DNA of 60,076 nucleotides from Planctomycetota bacterium. Lineage in GTDB: Bacteria > Planctomycetota > Brocadiia > Brocadiales > Brocadiaceae. The DNA lies in the NCBI GenBank assembly GCA_016873155.1, contig VGXX01000002.1:1-60076 (forward strand), in the 5' to 3' direction. Below the pieces are notes generated by a model. The model was not told the origin of the DNA. It saw nothing but the letters and a program-made list of their open reading frames with translations, and made no database searches. Shown here piece after piece: positions 25,738 to 34,657 of the stretch (positions are counted from its first letter, which is position 1; the number at the start of each line of letters is the position of its first letter). The translations under genes and the position numbers were made by a program.

Positions 25738-27043
25738 TTTCAAAAAATATCAGGAAAGGGTATCTGTCGTAGTTCCGATCAAATTTACAGGCAAAGTGGC
25801 TCATGTTGCCGGCCTTGTGATTGAATCAAACGGTCCCTCCGTTCCGGTGGGAGATGTGTGTTATATTCAATTAAACAATAGACATGCGCTGGTTCCCGCA
25901 GAGGTGGTAGGGTTTAAGGGGAAAAAGATACTCCTGATGCCTATCGGTGAGTTGGATAGAATCAGCCCGGGAAGCAAAGTTATTGCATCAGGGGGTCCTT
26001 TAACGATAGGAGTCGGTACGGAGATTATGGGCAGAGTTATTGGGGGTTTGGGTGAACCAATAGATGGAAAGGGTTCGATGAAGCCGGAAGAATACCGCTC
26101 GATATATAACTCGCCTCCCGACCCGTTAAAAAGGAGCAGGATCAAAGAGCCAATAAGAACAGGCATACGAGTATTGGATGGATTGTTTACCTGTGGTAAG
26201 GGTCAGAGATTAGGCATCTTTGCAGGCAGCGGCGTGGGAAAAAGTACCTTAATGGGAATGATTGCCAGAAATTCCGGGGCTGACGTGAATGTAATAGCCC
26301 TCATTGGCGAGCGAGGGAGGGAAGTACGTGAATTCATTGAGAAAAGCCTTGGTAACGAAGCGTTAAAAAAATCTATTGTAGTTTCCGTCACCTCCGACAA
26401 ACCAGCCTTGCTGAGAGTAAAAGGAGCATATATAGCTTCTACGATTGCAGAATATTTTAGAGATCAAGGAATGCAGGTTTTATTGATGATGGATTCTGTC
26501 ACCCGATTTGCCAATGCACAGAGGGAAATTGGTCTGGCGATAGGAGAACCTCCCACATCAAAGGGTTATACGCCGTCCGTATTTGCCTTATTGCCAAAAC
26601 TTTTGGAAAGGTCCGGCACCGGTTCAAAAGGGAGTATTACGGGTTTATACACCGTACTCGTGGATGGCGACGACATGAATGAACCGATTGCTGATGCAGT
26701 CAGAGGTATTCTTGATGGCCATATTGTGTTATCGAGAAATCTTGCCAACCAAAACCATTATCCTGCAATTGATATTTTGGAAAGTATTAGCAGAAGTATG
26801 GATGACATTATTACGCCGGAACATAGAAAAGCAGCTCATAGGTTGAAAACAGTGTATGCGACTTACAAAGAATCCGAGGATATGATTAATATAGGGGCTT
26901 ATACAAAGGGAAGTAACCAGAAAATTGATTTTGCCATATCTATGAATGAGCAGATAAAAGATTACCTCAAACAAGATGTGGCGGAAGACGGTGATTTTGA
27001 TGAGGCAGTGGGAAGACTTTTAAATATGTTTAAGAATAAATAA
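25718..27043 (+). CDS. fliI: Flagellar type III export ATPase FliI
   Basis: 441 residues, F1-beta-like ATPase. Walker A GSGVGKST is at about 169-177, followed by ALIGERGREVREF and the Walker B region VLLMMDSVTRFANAQREIGLA; GEPPTSKGYTPSVFALLPKLLERSG is the family signature. It energises unfolding and release of export substrates from chaperones. It sits between fliH and fliJ as usual. The start overlaps the end of fliH. Confidence 0.96.
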   Translation: MSQQCIDFKKYQERVSVVVPIKFTGKVAHVAGLVIESNGPSVPVGDVCYIQLNNRHALVPAEVVGFKGKKILLMPIGELDRISPGSKVIASGGPLTIGVGTEIMGRVIGGLGEPIDGKGSMKPEEYRSIYNSPPDPLKRSRIKEPIRTGIRVLDGLFTCGKGQRLGIFAGSGVGKSTLMGMIARNSGADVNVIALIGERGREVREFIEKSLGNEALKKSIVVSVTSDKPALLRVKGAYIASTIAEYFRDQGMQVLLMMDSVTRFANAQREIGLAIGEPPTSKGYTPSVFALLPKLLERSGTGSKGSITGLYTVLVDGDDMNEPIADAVRGILDGHIVLSRNLANQNHYPAIDILESISRSMDDIITPEHRKAAHRLKTVYATYKESEDMINIGAYTKGSNQKIDFAISMNEQIKDYLKQDVAEDGDFDEAVGRLLNMFKNK

Positions 27044-27047
27044 CATC

Positions 27048-27506
27048 ATGGGATTCCATTTTAAATTTCAGAAACTGCTGGAAATAGAAAAATGTAAAGA
27101 GGAAGAACTCGTTAAGGAATTAAAATTCTTACAGAAGCGACTACATGACGAAGAAAAGTTGCTGGTATTCTTGAAATCTGTGTTAACGATACAGCAATCC
27201 GAGATGGAGAAAGAATTAAGTAAACAGGCAGAAGCTAAGATGTTTGTTTTATTCGAGTCGTACTTTTCAAAGCTGAATCGTGATATTGTTACACAAAGCT
27301 CGAAAGTAGAAGACACTTCTAAAAAGGTAGGATGCGCGCGGGAAAATCTGTTACACGTCTTTAAAAAGAGAAAGGTGCTTGAAAAACTCCGTGAGCGGCA
27401 CGAGAAAGAGTATAAAGAGCGCGTGTTAAAGATGGAAAATAAACATTTCGATGAGATTGCAATATCAAAGTTTTATTACCGGCATAAGAAAAAACAGATT
27501 CATTGA
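27048..27506 (+). CDS. fliJ: Flagellar export protein FliJ
   Basis: 152 residues of almost continuous alpha-helical coiled coil (FQKLLEIEKCKEEELVKELKFLQKRLHDEEK; RERHEKEYKERVLKMENKHFDEIAISKFYYR). FliJ is the central stalk of the FliI ring and shuttles chaperones. It is identified by length, helical content, the ending typical of FliJ (DEIA..K..R) and its position 5 bp after fliI. Confidence 0.9.
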   Translation: MGFHFKFQKLLEIEKCKEEELVKELKFLQKRLHDEEKLLVFLKSVLTIQQSEMEKELSKQAEAKMFVLFESYFSKLNRDIVTQSSKVEDTSKKVGCARENLLHVFKKRKVLEKLRERHEKEYKERVLKMENKHFDEIAISKFYYRHKKKQIH

Positions 27507-27527
27507 TAATTTCCGGAGAATGTAATT

Positions 27528-28280
27528 ATGAAGCTCCCAATAAACAAAAAAATGATGATGCTGCCGGGAATAGGGATTGTTGTTTTTGGAGTCTCTGTTA
27601 TGGGAATGCTTTTTATGAAAGGTTCCAGGACTCCACCAACACCTCAAGTTCCGCAGACAGCATCGCAAGATGAAGAAGGAAACGGCGATCCAGATGTGAA
27701 TCATGGGGGTACGGCTACTACAAAACTTGCAAAGACGGATAAGGAAAAGAAAGAGAAAACGACAGCAAAGTTGCCGTATGTGTATAAACAAAATGCTGCA
27801 AAGATATTTAAGCCGCTTTCGTCAAATGAAATGGCCAAAATGCTTAAAGAAGTAGAGGCGGAAAAACGCGAGTACGAGAAGAGAAATGAATTGTTAGATT
27901 TTAAGGAAAAGACACTCGAGTCATTACGCGCTGATATGGACGCCGAAAGGAGAGAACTCGATACCCTTAAACGGGAACTGAATAAGTTGCTTGATTCTGT
28001 AACTACGCAAAAGGTAGCGTTGAAAAAGGAAACTATTCAACTGGATGAAGCAGAATCCAAGAATATCAAGAGATTAGCAACCGTTTATGGGGGTATGAAG
28101 CCTGAAAAAGCGGCGATGATTATAAAAGAAATGGATGAGGAGACTGCAGTGAAATTATTGACGATGATGGATGGGAAACTCTCAGGCAGGATTTTAGAGT
28201 CTTTCGAACCTAATCTCGCTGTCAAATTGAGTGAAAAGTTGAAATTGTTGAGAAGCGATTTCAAAGGCGTCAAAAAATAA
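27528..28280 (+). CDS. MotE-like flagellar protein (MgtE-N-like domain)
   Basis: 250 residues: one N-terminal membrane helix (about 10-30), a Pro/Thr/Lys-rich linker, a coiled coil (about 100-170, EMAKMLKEVEAEKREYEKRNELLDFKEKTLESL) and a C-terminal MgtE-N/FliG-middle-like domain (LATVYGGMKPEKAAMIIKEMDEETAVKLLTMM). This layout matches the MotE family, membrane-anchored proteins encoded between fliJ and hook or stator genes in many flagellar operons and thought to support stator or motor assembly. It occupies the fliK position here; no fliK-like sequence is seen in the window. Confidence 0.82.
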   Translation: MKLPINKKMMMLPGIGIVVFGVSVMGMLFMKGSRTPPTPQVPQTASQDEEGNGDPDVNHGGTATTKLAKTDKEKKEKTTAKLPYVYKQNAAKIFKPLSSNEMAKMLKEVEAEKREYEKRNELLDFKEKTLESLRADMDAERRELDTLKRELNKLLDSVTTQKVALKKETIQLDEAESKNIKRLATVYGGMKPEKAAMIIKEMDEETAVKLLTMMDGKLSGRILESFEPNLAVKLSEKLKLLRSDFKGVKK

Positions 28281-28390
28281 TTAAGATAAGATATAGAACT
28301 TCATGAATTAACATGTTAATATGTTGATGAAGATTTTATTAAAATAACCAGGGAGTTTTATGTAATTTAAATAATATAGAGGCAAAGATT

Positions 28391-29035
28391 ATGGCAGAAA
28401 AAGAGGAAATAGCAACGAAAGAAGAAAACAAGGCCGCAGAGCAGCCTCCGGTGGTGGAGAAGAAAAAAGGCAGCAAAACGATTATGATGATGGGGATTGT
28501 TGTCCTGATTTCTGTAGGATGTGCATTTGTGTTTGTTTCGAAGGTATATCCACTTTTAACTGGAAATGCTGCGGCTGATGCACTGGCGCCGGAAAATCCG
28601 GAAAATGAAACAGCGGTAGAAACAGCAGAGGCGCAAACGGTAAAACAGCCGGAAACAAAGAAAGAACCGGCCTCAACATCGAAAAAGAAAGAGGAAAAAG
28701 GAAAAGAGGGCCAGGGAGGCGCCGAGAAGGAAGAATCCCTAGTTGTTCCTGTAGATACGATAGTCGTTAATCTGAGCGGTTCCAATGGGAGGCGGTATCT
28801 AAAGGCGAAGATAAACTTAGAGGTAAAAGATGGTGACGTAAAAAAAATCATTGAAGCAAAGGCTGTACAAATAAAAGACCGATTAATTTCTATCCTGTCC
28901 TCAAAAACATTAGAAGATATTGATGGGCTGGAAGCACAAGAGAATCTTAGAAAAGAAATAAAAGATGCTGTGGATGTTGTATTGAAGGCGGAAGGTGTAT
29001 TACAGGTGTATTTTACGGAATTTGTTGTTCAATAA
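28391..29035 (+). CDS. fliL: Flagellar basal body-associated protein FliL
   Basis: 214 residues: cytoplasmic N-terminus, one membrane helix (about 30-50, IMMMGIVVLISVGCAFVFV), an unusually long Ala/Glu/Lys-rich linker (about 57-118) and the C-terminal FliL domain (VDTIVVNLSGSNGRRYLKAKINLEV; IKDRLISILSSKTLEDIDG; VYFTEFVVQ). FliL surrounds stator units and supports torque. The 110 bp before the gene are AT-rich with no clear promoter. Confidence 0.92.
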   Translation: MAEKEEIATKEENKAAEQPPVVEKKKGSKTIMMMGIVVLISVGCAFVFVSKVYPLLTGNAAADALAPENPENETAVETAEAQTVKQPETKKEPASTSKKKEEKGKEGQGGAEKEESLVVPVDTIVVNLSGSNGRRYLKAKINLEVKDGDVKKIIEAKAVQIKDRLISILSSKTLEDIDGLEAQENLRKEIKDAVDVVLKAEGVLQVYFTEFVVQ

Positions 29036-29059
29036 CCAACGGAGTTAAGGTGAGTAGAG

Positions 29060-30013
29060 ATGTCAAATTCTATACTAAATAATGAAGAAGTTGAAGCGCT
29101 GCTCTCTGCAATAGAGGGTGGACAGGTTTTAGTCGGGCAAAAGGTAGAACCGAAAAAAGATAAAAAGATTCAACACTATGATTTCAGACGTCCCGATAGG
29201 TTTCCGAGAGAACAAAAACGCCGGTTACAAAAGATTAGTGAAGAAGCGGCAAAAACTGTAGGGGCTACTATTTCCCGTTTTTTAAGGTCCTCGGTAGTTG
29301 TAGAACTCATTGCTATTGAGGAATTCAGTTACGAAGTATTTGTAAATTCCTTCACGGATGTTGTGTGTGCAAACGTTGTGAATTTAAAACCTCTCCCCGG
29401 GGTGGGTTGTTTGACTATCGATGTGGGTTTTTGTCTTGCTATCGTAGACCGGGGATTGGGCGGACCTGGGAAAATACCGCAAAAGGTAAGACCGCTTACC
29501 ATGATTGAAGAGTCTGTGGTAGGTGTTGTATTATCAAATATTATGGAAGATATAAAGTCATGCTGGTCAAAATTAGCAAAACTGGAATGGACTCTGGAGA
29601 AAATGGAGATGGATCTAAGGTCATTGCAGCTATTGCCCATTACAGAACTTATGATTTCGATCAATTTTGCGATAAGTGGAGATCTTGGCAATGGCACCTT
29701 CATTCTATGTATACCGGTTACAAGCCTGGAAATGTTAATGATAAAATCAAGATTAGAGAAGGCTGACAGACAAAAGGAGATTGCCATTATTGAAAATGTT
29801 ATTAAGGAAGTGGAATTGAACACTTCCGTTATTTTTGGGTCGACCCAATTGTCGCTTAACGAACTTATGAACCTCAAGGCTGGGGATGTGGTAAAACTTG
29901 ACAATAAGATTACTGAAGATTTATGCCTGATGGTTGAAGGAAAAGCAAAACGATATGGTAAGCCGGGTGTGGTTGGTAAAAAGATGGCGCTTCAGGTGTC
30001 ATGGGTGGGTTAG
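29060..30013 (+). CDS. fliM: Flagellar motor switch protein FliM
   Basis: 317 residues. The N-terminal ILNNEEVEALLSAIEGG is the CheY-P binding motif. Then come the FliM middle domain (HYDFRRPDRFPREQKRRLQKI; PGVGCLTIDVGFCLAIVDRGLGG) and the C-terminal SpoA domain (LNTSVIFGSTQLSLNELMNLKAGDVVKLD). FliM forms the wall of the C ring and links chemotaxis to direction control. It is followed by fliN after 41 bp. Confidence 0.95.
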   Translation: MSNSILNNEEVEALLSAIEGGQVLVGQKVEPKKDKKIQHYDFRRPDRFPREQKRRLQKISEEAAKTVGATISRFLRSSVVVELIAIEEFSYEVFVNSFTDVVCANVVNLKPLPGVGCLTIDVGFCLAIVDRGLGGPGKIPQKVRPLTMIEESVVGVVLSNIMEDIKSCWSKLAKLEWTLEKMEMDLRSLQLLPITELMISINFAISGDLGNGTFILCIPVTSLEMLMIKSRLEKADRQKEIAIIENVIKEVELNTSVIFGSTQLSLNELMNLKAGDVVKLDNKITEDLCLMVEGKAKRYGKPGVVGKKMALQVSWVG

Positions 30014-30054
30014 TTTAATCGTATAGGTTTTGAATTTGTTATGGAGAGATAAAT

Positions 30055-30432
30055 ATGGAACAGATCAAGGAAAACGTTTTGAGTGAGATTGCTGAAACAC
30101 AATCACAGATACAATCAGTTCAATTTAGTCAGTTGACCTCCATGGGCGCTGATGGGACCAAAGGCGAAGGCAGACGTAATTTAGACCTGATTCTTGATAT
30201 TTCGGTGCCTGTTTCGGTTGAGTTGGGTCATACAAATATGCTTATAAAGGATATTCTCGCCTTATCACAGGGTTCTATAGTGGAATTAGATAAGGTGGCT
30301 GGAACGCCTGTAGACCTGTTCGTTCGGGGGAAACTGCTCGCTCAAGGGGAGGTTGTGGTTGTGGAGGAAAATTTTGGAGTGAAAATTACCAATATATGCG
30401 GTTCAGAAGAATTCGTTAAAAATCTTGGATAA
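30055..30432 (+). CDS. fliN: Flagellar motor switch protein FliN
   Basis: 125 residues with a complete C-terminal SpoA domain (NLDLILDISVPVSVELGHTNMLIKDILALSQGSIVELDKVAGTPVDLFVRGKLLAQGEVVVVEENFGVKI, seen as consecutive short motifs). It forms the base of the C ring and docks FliH. A 465-bp non-coding gap follows before fliO. Confidence 0.95.
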   Translation: MEQIKENVLSEIAETQSQIQSVQFSQLTSMGADGTKGEGRRNLDLILDISVPVSVELGHTNMLIKDILALSQGSIVELDKVAGTPVDLFVRGKLLAQGEVVVVEENFGVKITNICGSEEFVKNLG

Positions 30433-30897
30433 TATATTTGTTCAAAAGCCACACCAGGCACAATGAGACCGTGTTAGAAGTTTTGCGTAGTATTGTATAA
30501 CGTGCCCACATAAAAAACGTCCTTTTCGATGCCATTTCTCCACCATCCCGTCCCTTTGAAGAAATTTGAGGGAAGCGGACAATCCCTCACTGCGTAGTGT
30601 CTCCCTTGAAATGTAGTATTTACAATCCTTCTACGGTCTGTTGCATCTGTGAGTTGTCTAAAATTTCCACAAAAAGTACAAAAAGCCCACGATAAATAGC
30701 ACTCCAAAATCCCATCAAAATCAAGGAACTTTGATAACTTCCGGACAGTTAAGAAACATCCGAAATAGCTCAATGTATATATCTTAAGCGTGTATACTTA
30801 TCTCCTGAATGATGCAAACGAAATTATCTTATAACAAATAGAAGTGACGAGGCATATTATTTGCGCAAAGTGTAAAAAGTTTTTGGGAGAAAATGAG
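30433..30897. other. Gap inside the export operon, possible decayed insertion
   Basis: No credible flagellar gene. A minus-strand frame of 99 codons (30474-30773) is open, with aromatic- and Cys-rich sequence and no motif I recognise. It may be a remnant of an inserted element or chance. No terminator or strong promoter was recognised, so transcription may continue from fliN into fliO. Confidence 0.35.
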
Positions 30898-31383
30898 ATG
30901 AAAAATAAATGTCTGATAGTGTGTTTGCTTTTCCTGCTATTTGTCTGTAACACGGCGTATTGTGATATTGAACCGGCGCAAAAGGCTGAAAAACCAGGGA
31001 GTGTTGCAACAGAATTCGATGGCATAGGAATTGTTTCCCCTTTTAATTTCTCGAAGATTACCAAGGTGCTGGAGTCGACAGGGATCGTAATCGTAATCAT
31101 CGTTATTACGGTATTTTTCTTACGCAGGAAATTAGGAATTAAAACAAGTATGAATAGAAAAAAGCGGTACGTCCATATCGTTGACACGGCGTCTTTAGGT
31201 TCAAAGAAGCATATTCATTTAATTAAAATACCAGGGAAATTGCTGCTGGTTGGCGCCACGAATGAGAAGATTCAGTCGCTTACAGAGATAACGGAAAAAG
31301 AGATTGTGGAATCAATCGATACGGAATCTCAGGGCGGAGAATTTATGAAGTTCTTTAAACGCGCCTATACAGAACGAACATGA
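30898..31383 (+). CDS. fliO: Flagellar export gate assembly protein FliO
   Basis: The start is placed at ATG 30898 because GGGAGA lies 8 bases upstream and the protein then opens with a signal-like segment (KCLIVCLLFLLFVCNTAYC). About 161 residues: signal peptide, a membrane helix (about 62-82, GIVIVIIVITVFFLRRKLG) and a cytoplasmic FliO domain (YVHIVDTASLGSKKHIHLIKIPGKLLLVGATNEKI). FliO stabilises FliP during gate assembly. It sits just before fliP as usual. An upstream GTG would add a Cys-containing stretch that does not resemble FliO. Confidence 0.88.
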   Translation: MKNKCLIVCLLFLLFVCNTAYCDIEPAQKAEKPGSVATEFDGIGIVSPFNFSKITKVLESTGIVIVIIVITVFFLRRKLGIKTSMNRKKRYVHIVDTASLGSKKHIHLIKIPGKLLLVGATNEKIQSLTEITEKEIVESIDTESQGGEFMKFFKRAYTERT

Positions 31384-31411
31384 TTTTTCATGGTAACACA
31401 AGGATAAAAAT

Positions 31412-32176
31412 ATGAGAAAAGGGTTATTTATTTTGGCTGTTTGTGGAATGGCGATAACGTTTGGCTGTATGGGTATCGTTGAAGCTGCCGGTGAATCGGC
31501 AAGTCCGCTGAACCTGACAATGAGTATCAATAATATGGGGAAGCCTAAAGAGGTGGCCAGCACCTTAAAGATTGTGCTCTTCTTAACGGCGCTTTCTTTA
31601 TTACCGGGGCTGTTATTGACTATGACCTCTTTTACGAGAATCATTATCGTGCTTTCCTTTGTGCGAAAGGCATTATCATTTCAAACACTTCCGCCCAATC
31701 AGATACTCATCGGTATTTCGCTCTTTCTAACATTTTTTGTTATGGCGCCCGTGTGGAAGCAGGTCAATTCCGAATCACTCCAGCCGTACTTGAAAGAAGA
31801 AATTACCCAGAATGAGGCATTGACAAGAGGCATAGTGCCATTCCAAAAATTTATGCTCAAACAGACCCGTGAAAAAGATATTGCCTTGTTTGTGAATATT
31901 GCGAAGATGGAGAGGCCGAAGTCGGCGAAAGACATTCCTATGCACATATTAATTCCGGCCTTTATCACCAGCGAGCTTAAGACTTCATTTCAAATGGGTT
32001 TTCTTTTATTTCTTCCGTTTCTTGTGATTGATATGGTGGTAGCTTGTGTGCTAACAGCTATGGGGATGTTCATGCTTCCTCCTGTCATGATTTCGATGCC
32101 ATTTAAATTAATCCTTTTTGTCCTGGTGGATGGCTGGCAACTGATTATTCAGTCTTTGATTTCGAGTGTGGCATGA
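31412..32176 (+). CDS. fliP: Flagellar export gate protein FliP
   Basis: 254 residues with a cleavable signal peptide (FILAVCGMAITFGCMGIVEAAG region) and four membrane segments. Diagnostic motifs are SLLPGLLLTMTSFTRIIIVLSF, LPPNQILIGISLFLTFFVM and, near the C-terminus, MPMHILIPAF-like DIPMHILIPAFITSELKTSFQMGF. FliP forms the pentameric core of the export gate. Confidence 0.96.
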   Translation: MRKGLFILAVCGMAITFGCMGIVEAAGESASPLNLTMSINNMGKPKEVASTLKIVLFLTALSLLPGLLLTMTSFTRIIIVLSFVRKALSFQTLPPNQILIGISLFLTFFVMAPVWKQVNSESLQPYLKEEITQNEALTRGIVPFQKFMLKQTREKDIALFVNIAKMERPKSAKDIPMHILIPAFITSELKTSFQMGFLLFLPFLVIDMVVACVLTAMGMFMLPPVMISMPFKLILFVLVDGWQLIIQSLISSVA

Positions 32177-32229
32177 AAAACAGAGGGTAGGCGCTTAAAA
32201 AAAATACTTTGACACTTTGAGTAAAAATT

Positions 32230-32283
32230 TATGATTTACGAATTACAATTTACAATTTTATTAAATCCCAAATCGTAAATTAC
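32230..32283. repeat. Dispersed inverted repeat (family F), copy 2
   Basis: ATGATTTACGAATTACAATTTACAAT and AATCGTAAATTAC arms, related to 586-692, sit between fliP and fliQ and lengthen an intergenic space that is usually only a few bases. Confidence 0.55.
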
Positions 32284-32297
32284 TAAGGGAATTGGCT

Positions 32298-32567
32298 ATG
32301 ACAACAGAAGTAGTTATCACAATCGGTAAAGACTTATTACAAACAACATTTTTCCTTATGGCGCCCTTGCTGGTGGTTGCAATGGTGATTGGTTTGGCAA
32401 TAGGCATATTTCAGACAATCTCAAGTATACACGAACAAACAATTACTTTTTTGCCAAAAGTGTTTGGAGTTCTTGGTGTGTTTTTATTTTGTTTGCCGTG
32501 GATGCTGCGCATGATGACCTCCTATACGGTAAATCTACTGGGAAATCTGACAAAATACTGTCAATAA
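32298..32567 (+). CDS. fliQ: Flagellar export gate protein FliQ
   Basis: The ATG at 32298 (AAGGGA upstream) is preferred over the TTG 6 bp earlier. 89 residues with two long membrane helices: LLQTTFFLMAPLLVVAMVIGLAIGIFQTISSIHEQTITFLPK is the FliQ signature, and VFLFCLPWMLRMMTSYTVNL is the second half. It forms part of the gate with FliP and FliR and ends 9 bp before the fliR start. Confidence 0.95.
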   Translation: MTTEVVITIGKDLLQTTFFLMAPLLVVAMVIGLAIGIFQTISSIHEQTITFLPKVFGVLGVFLFCLPWMLRMMTSYTVNLLGNLTKYCQ

Positions 32568-32575
32568 AAGTTTAT

Positions 32576-33417
32576 ATGGAATATCTGATAAGTTTTGTAA
32601 ATGACCTTCCGTTCTTTATGGCTGTATTTTTTCGCATCGGAGGAATGCTTTTTTTTGCCCCGGTCTTCGGTAATGCTCACATTCCTATCCCTGTACGAAT
32701 CGCCATTGCCTTGATGTTTACCTTCATTTTATACCTCACATTCCTATCCCTGTACGAATCGCCATTGCCTTGATGTTTACCTTCATTTTATACCCAAGCA
32801 TAAACAAAAATCAGCCCCTCCTGCCTTCTGATATTATTTCGTACGCATTTATTGTTCTCAAAGAGATAGCGATTGGCGCTGTAGTTGGGTTTGCAGCTTC
32901 AATGATTTTTGCGGCCTTTAATATGGCCGGTCATGTAATAAGCAATCAAATGGGACTTGACACTGCCATGGTTGTTGACCCTTCATCACAGACGGGAGAC
33001 GAAGAGTCAATTATTTCGGTATTTTATAATATGATCGCTATCTTAATCTTTCTTTTAATTAACGGGCATCATTGGTTTATTAAAACAACTGCGCAAAGTT
33101 TCACAATGATCCCGCTCGGAAGTTTTGACTATACTACCATAACACTCACGAAGGTGCTCGCCATCTTTAAATCTCTTTTTTGGATGGGTATCAAGATATC
33201 CGCTCCTGCATTATTGGTTTTATTATTGTCCGTAGTAGCGTTAGGATTGATGACGAAGGTTGCACAGGAGATCAATGTGTTTATAATTGCCTTTCCAATA
33301 AAAATATTTATAGGGTTTTTTATACTTATTGTGTCGATTCCGTTTGTAATAAATGTAATGAAATCGTATATGCTTAATTTCGAAAAGAGCATGATATCCT
33401 TATTATCGACCATGTGA
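32576..33417 (+). pseudogene. fliR: Export gate gene fliR, frameshifted by a 59-bp tandem duplication
   Basis: The N-terminal part (MEYLISFVNDLPFFMAVFFRIGGMLFFAPVFG region) begins at ATG 32576 but runs into TGA at 32771-32773. The remaining FliR sequence (SYAFIVLKEIAIGAVVGFAASMIFAAFNMAG; MGLDTAMVVDP) continues in the -1 frame to 33417. The break lies in a perfect 59-bp tandem duplication (32676-32734 and 32735-32793); removing one copy restores one frame of about 260 residues, the normal FliR length. The stop overlaps an in-frame ATG of the downstream part (TGATG), so a two-piece protein by re-initiation is conceivable. FliR is needed for the export gate, so this is either a real loss, a phase-variable state or an assembly error. 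Confidence 0.88.
32676..32793 (+). repeat. Perfect 59-bp tandem duplication in fliR
   Basis: Two back-to-back identical units starting CTCACATTCC and ending TTCATTTTATAC. The unit length is not a multiple of three, so the duplication shifts the frame. Confidence 0.97.
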
Positions 33418-33427
33418 GGTTGAAAAG

Positions 33428-34501
33428 ATGGCATTAGGCGCTGACACAGAAAAAACTGAACAACCAACCGGCAAGCGTATAGGTAAGGCGCGGAGTAAGG
33501 GAAATATTGCATTTAGTCCCGACCTTAATAACGCCGTCGTCTTACTGGCCGGCATAGCGCTTATATATGTCCTCGGTGTAATTACCTATAATAGCCTGGC
33601 TAGCACTATGAAACTAACCCTTGGTAATTTGTCGTGCAAGGATTTTAATCAAAGCATTGTGATGGATATATTCATAAATCAGATCTACGGGTTAGCGAAG
33701 ATACTTTTGCCTATTCTTGGCGGATTGTTGCTCATTGGATTGGCCATATCTTATTACCAAACAGGCTTTATATTTAGTTTTGAGGCATTGCAGTTTGATA
33801 TTAACAAACTCAATCTCGTAGCCGGGGCAACAAAGCTGTTTTCAACTAAGTCACTGGTAAAGCTGCAGTTTTCCGTATTAAAACTCCTTGTGGTTGGAGG
33901 GCTGGCTTTTTTAATAATCAGGAAGGAATTTAACCACCTCATTCATGCCCTTGACCTTAGCCCTGCACAAATATTCGGAATGATGACAAAATCGATGTAT
34001 ACTCTCAGTTTACGCATAGCGGCGGCATTGCTGATTCTTGCAGTTCTGGATTTCTTTTACCAAAAGTGGCAGTATAAGCGAAGCCTCCGTATGACAAAAC
34101 GAGAAGTGAAAGACGAGGGTAAAGAGTCGGAGGGCGACCCGTTAATCAAAGGAAAGATTCGGGCTGTACAACGACAAATGGCTATGAAGCGCATGATGGC
34201 GGCAGTTCCTACGGCTGATGTTGTGGTAACCAATCCTACACACTACGCAGTAGCGTTAAAATATGAAAATACTGCTATGAAGGCGCCCACAGTAGTTGCA
34301 AAGGGCGCCGACCTGCTTGCAAAGCGCATCAAAGACATTGCAAAGAAGCATAATATACCGTTAGTAGAAGACAAACCACTTGCGCAAACACTTTATAAAA
34401 CGGTTGAAATAGGAAAAGAAATACCGCAAAAATTGTATTATGCGGTCGCGAAGGTATTGTCATATGTATATCAACTAAAGAAAGAGCGGAAAAAAATATA
34501 A
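33428..34501 (+). CDS. flhB: Flagellar export switch protein FlhB
   Basis: 357 residues. N-terminal EKTEQPTGKRIGKARSKGNIAFS is typical of FlhB, followed by four membrane segments and a cytoplasmic domain with the autocleavage motif N-P-T-H (Asn about 269, VVVTNPTHYAVALKY). Cleavage between N and P switches specificity from rod/hook to filament substrates. It follows fliR by 10 bp. Confidence 0.96.
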   Translation: MALGADTEKTEQPTGKRIGKARSKGNIAFSPDLNNAVVLLAGIALIYVLGVITYNSLASTMKLTLGNLSCKDFNQSIVMDIFINQIYGLAKILLPILGGLLLIGLAISYYQTGFIFSFEALQFDINKLNLVAGATKLFSTKSLVKLQFSVLKLLVVGGLAFLIIRKEFNHLIHALDLSPAQIFGMMTKSMYTLSLRIAAALLILAVLDFFYQKWQYKRSLRMTKREVKDEGKESEGDPLIKGKIRAVQRQMAMKRMMAAVPTADVVVTNPTHYAVALKYENTAMKAPTVVAKGADLLAKRIKDIAKKHNIPLVEDKPLAQTLYKTVEIGKEIPQKLYYAVAKVLSYVYQLKKERKKI

Positions 34502-34523
34502 ATCAGGTCTTCGGCGGCTAATT

Positions 34524-34610
34524 TTCCCCTCCTTTGATGGGAGGGGTGAGGGGAGGGTGAGCGGTCTTTTTCCTTCACCCCCACCTGGCCTCCCCCATCA
34601 AGGGGGAGGT
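34524..34610. repeat. GC-rich palindromic repeat (family B), inverted copy
   Basis: CCCCTCCTTTGATGGGAGGGG and CTCCCCCATCAAGGGGGAGG form separate hairpins, and TTCACCCCCACCTGGCCTCC matches the complement of the family B end (GGAGGCTAGGTGGGGGTG). Lies between flhB and flhA. Confidence 0.65.
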
Positions 34611-34657
34611 ATTAACAGTTTGAAATTTCTTAACAGCAACGTTCGTGAGGGTTAACT

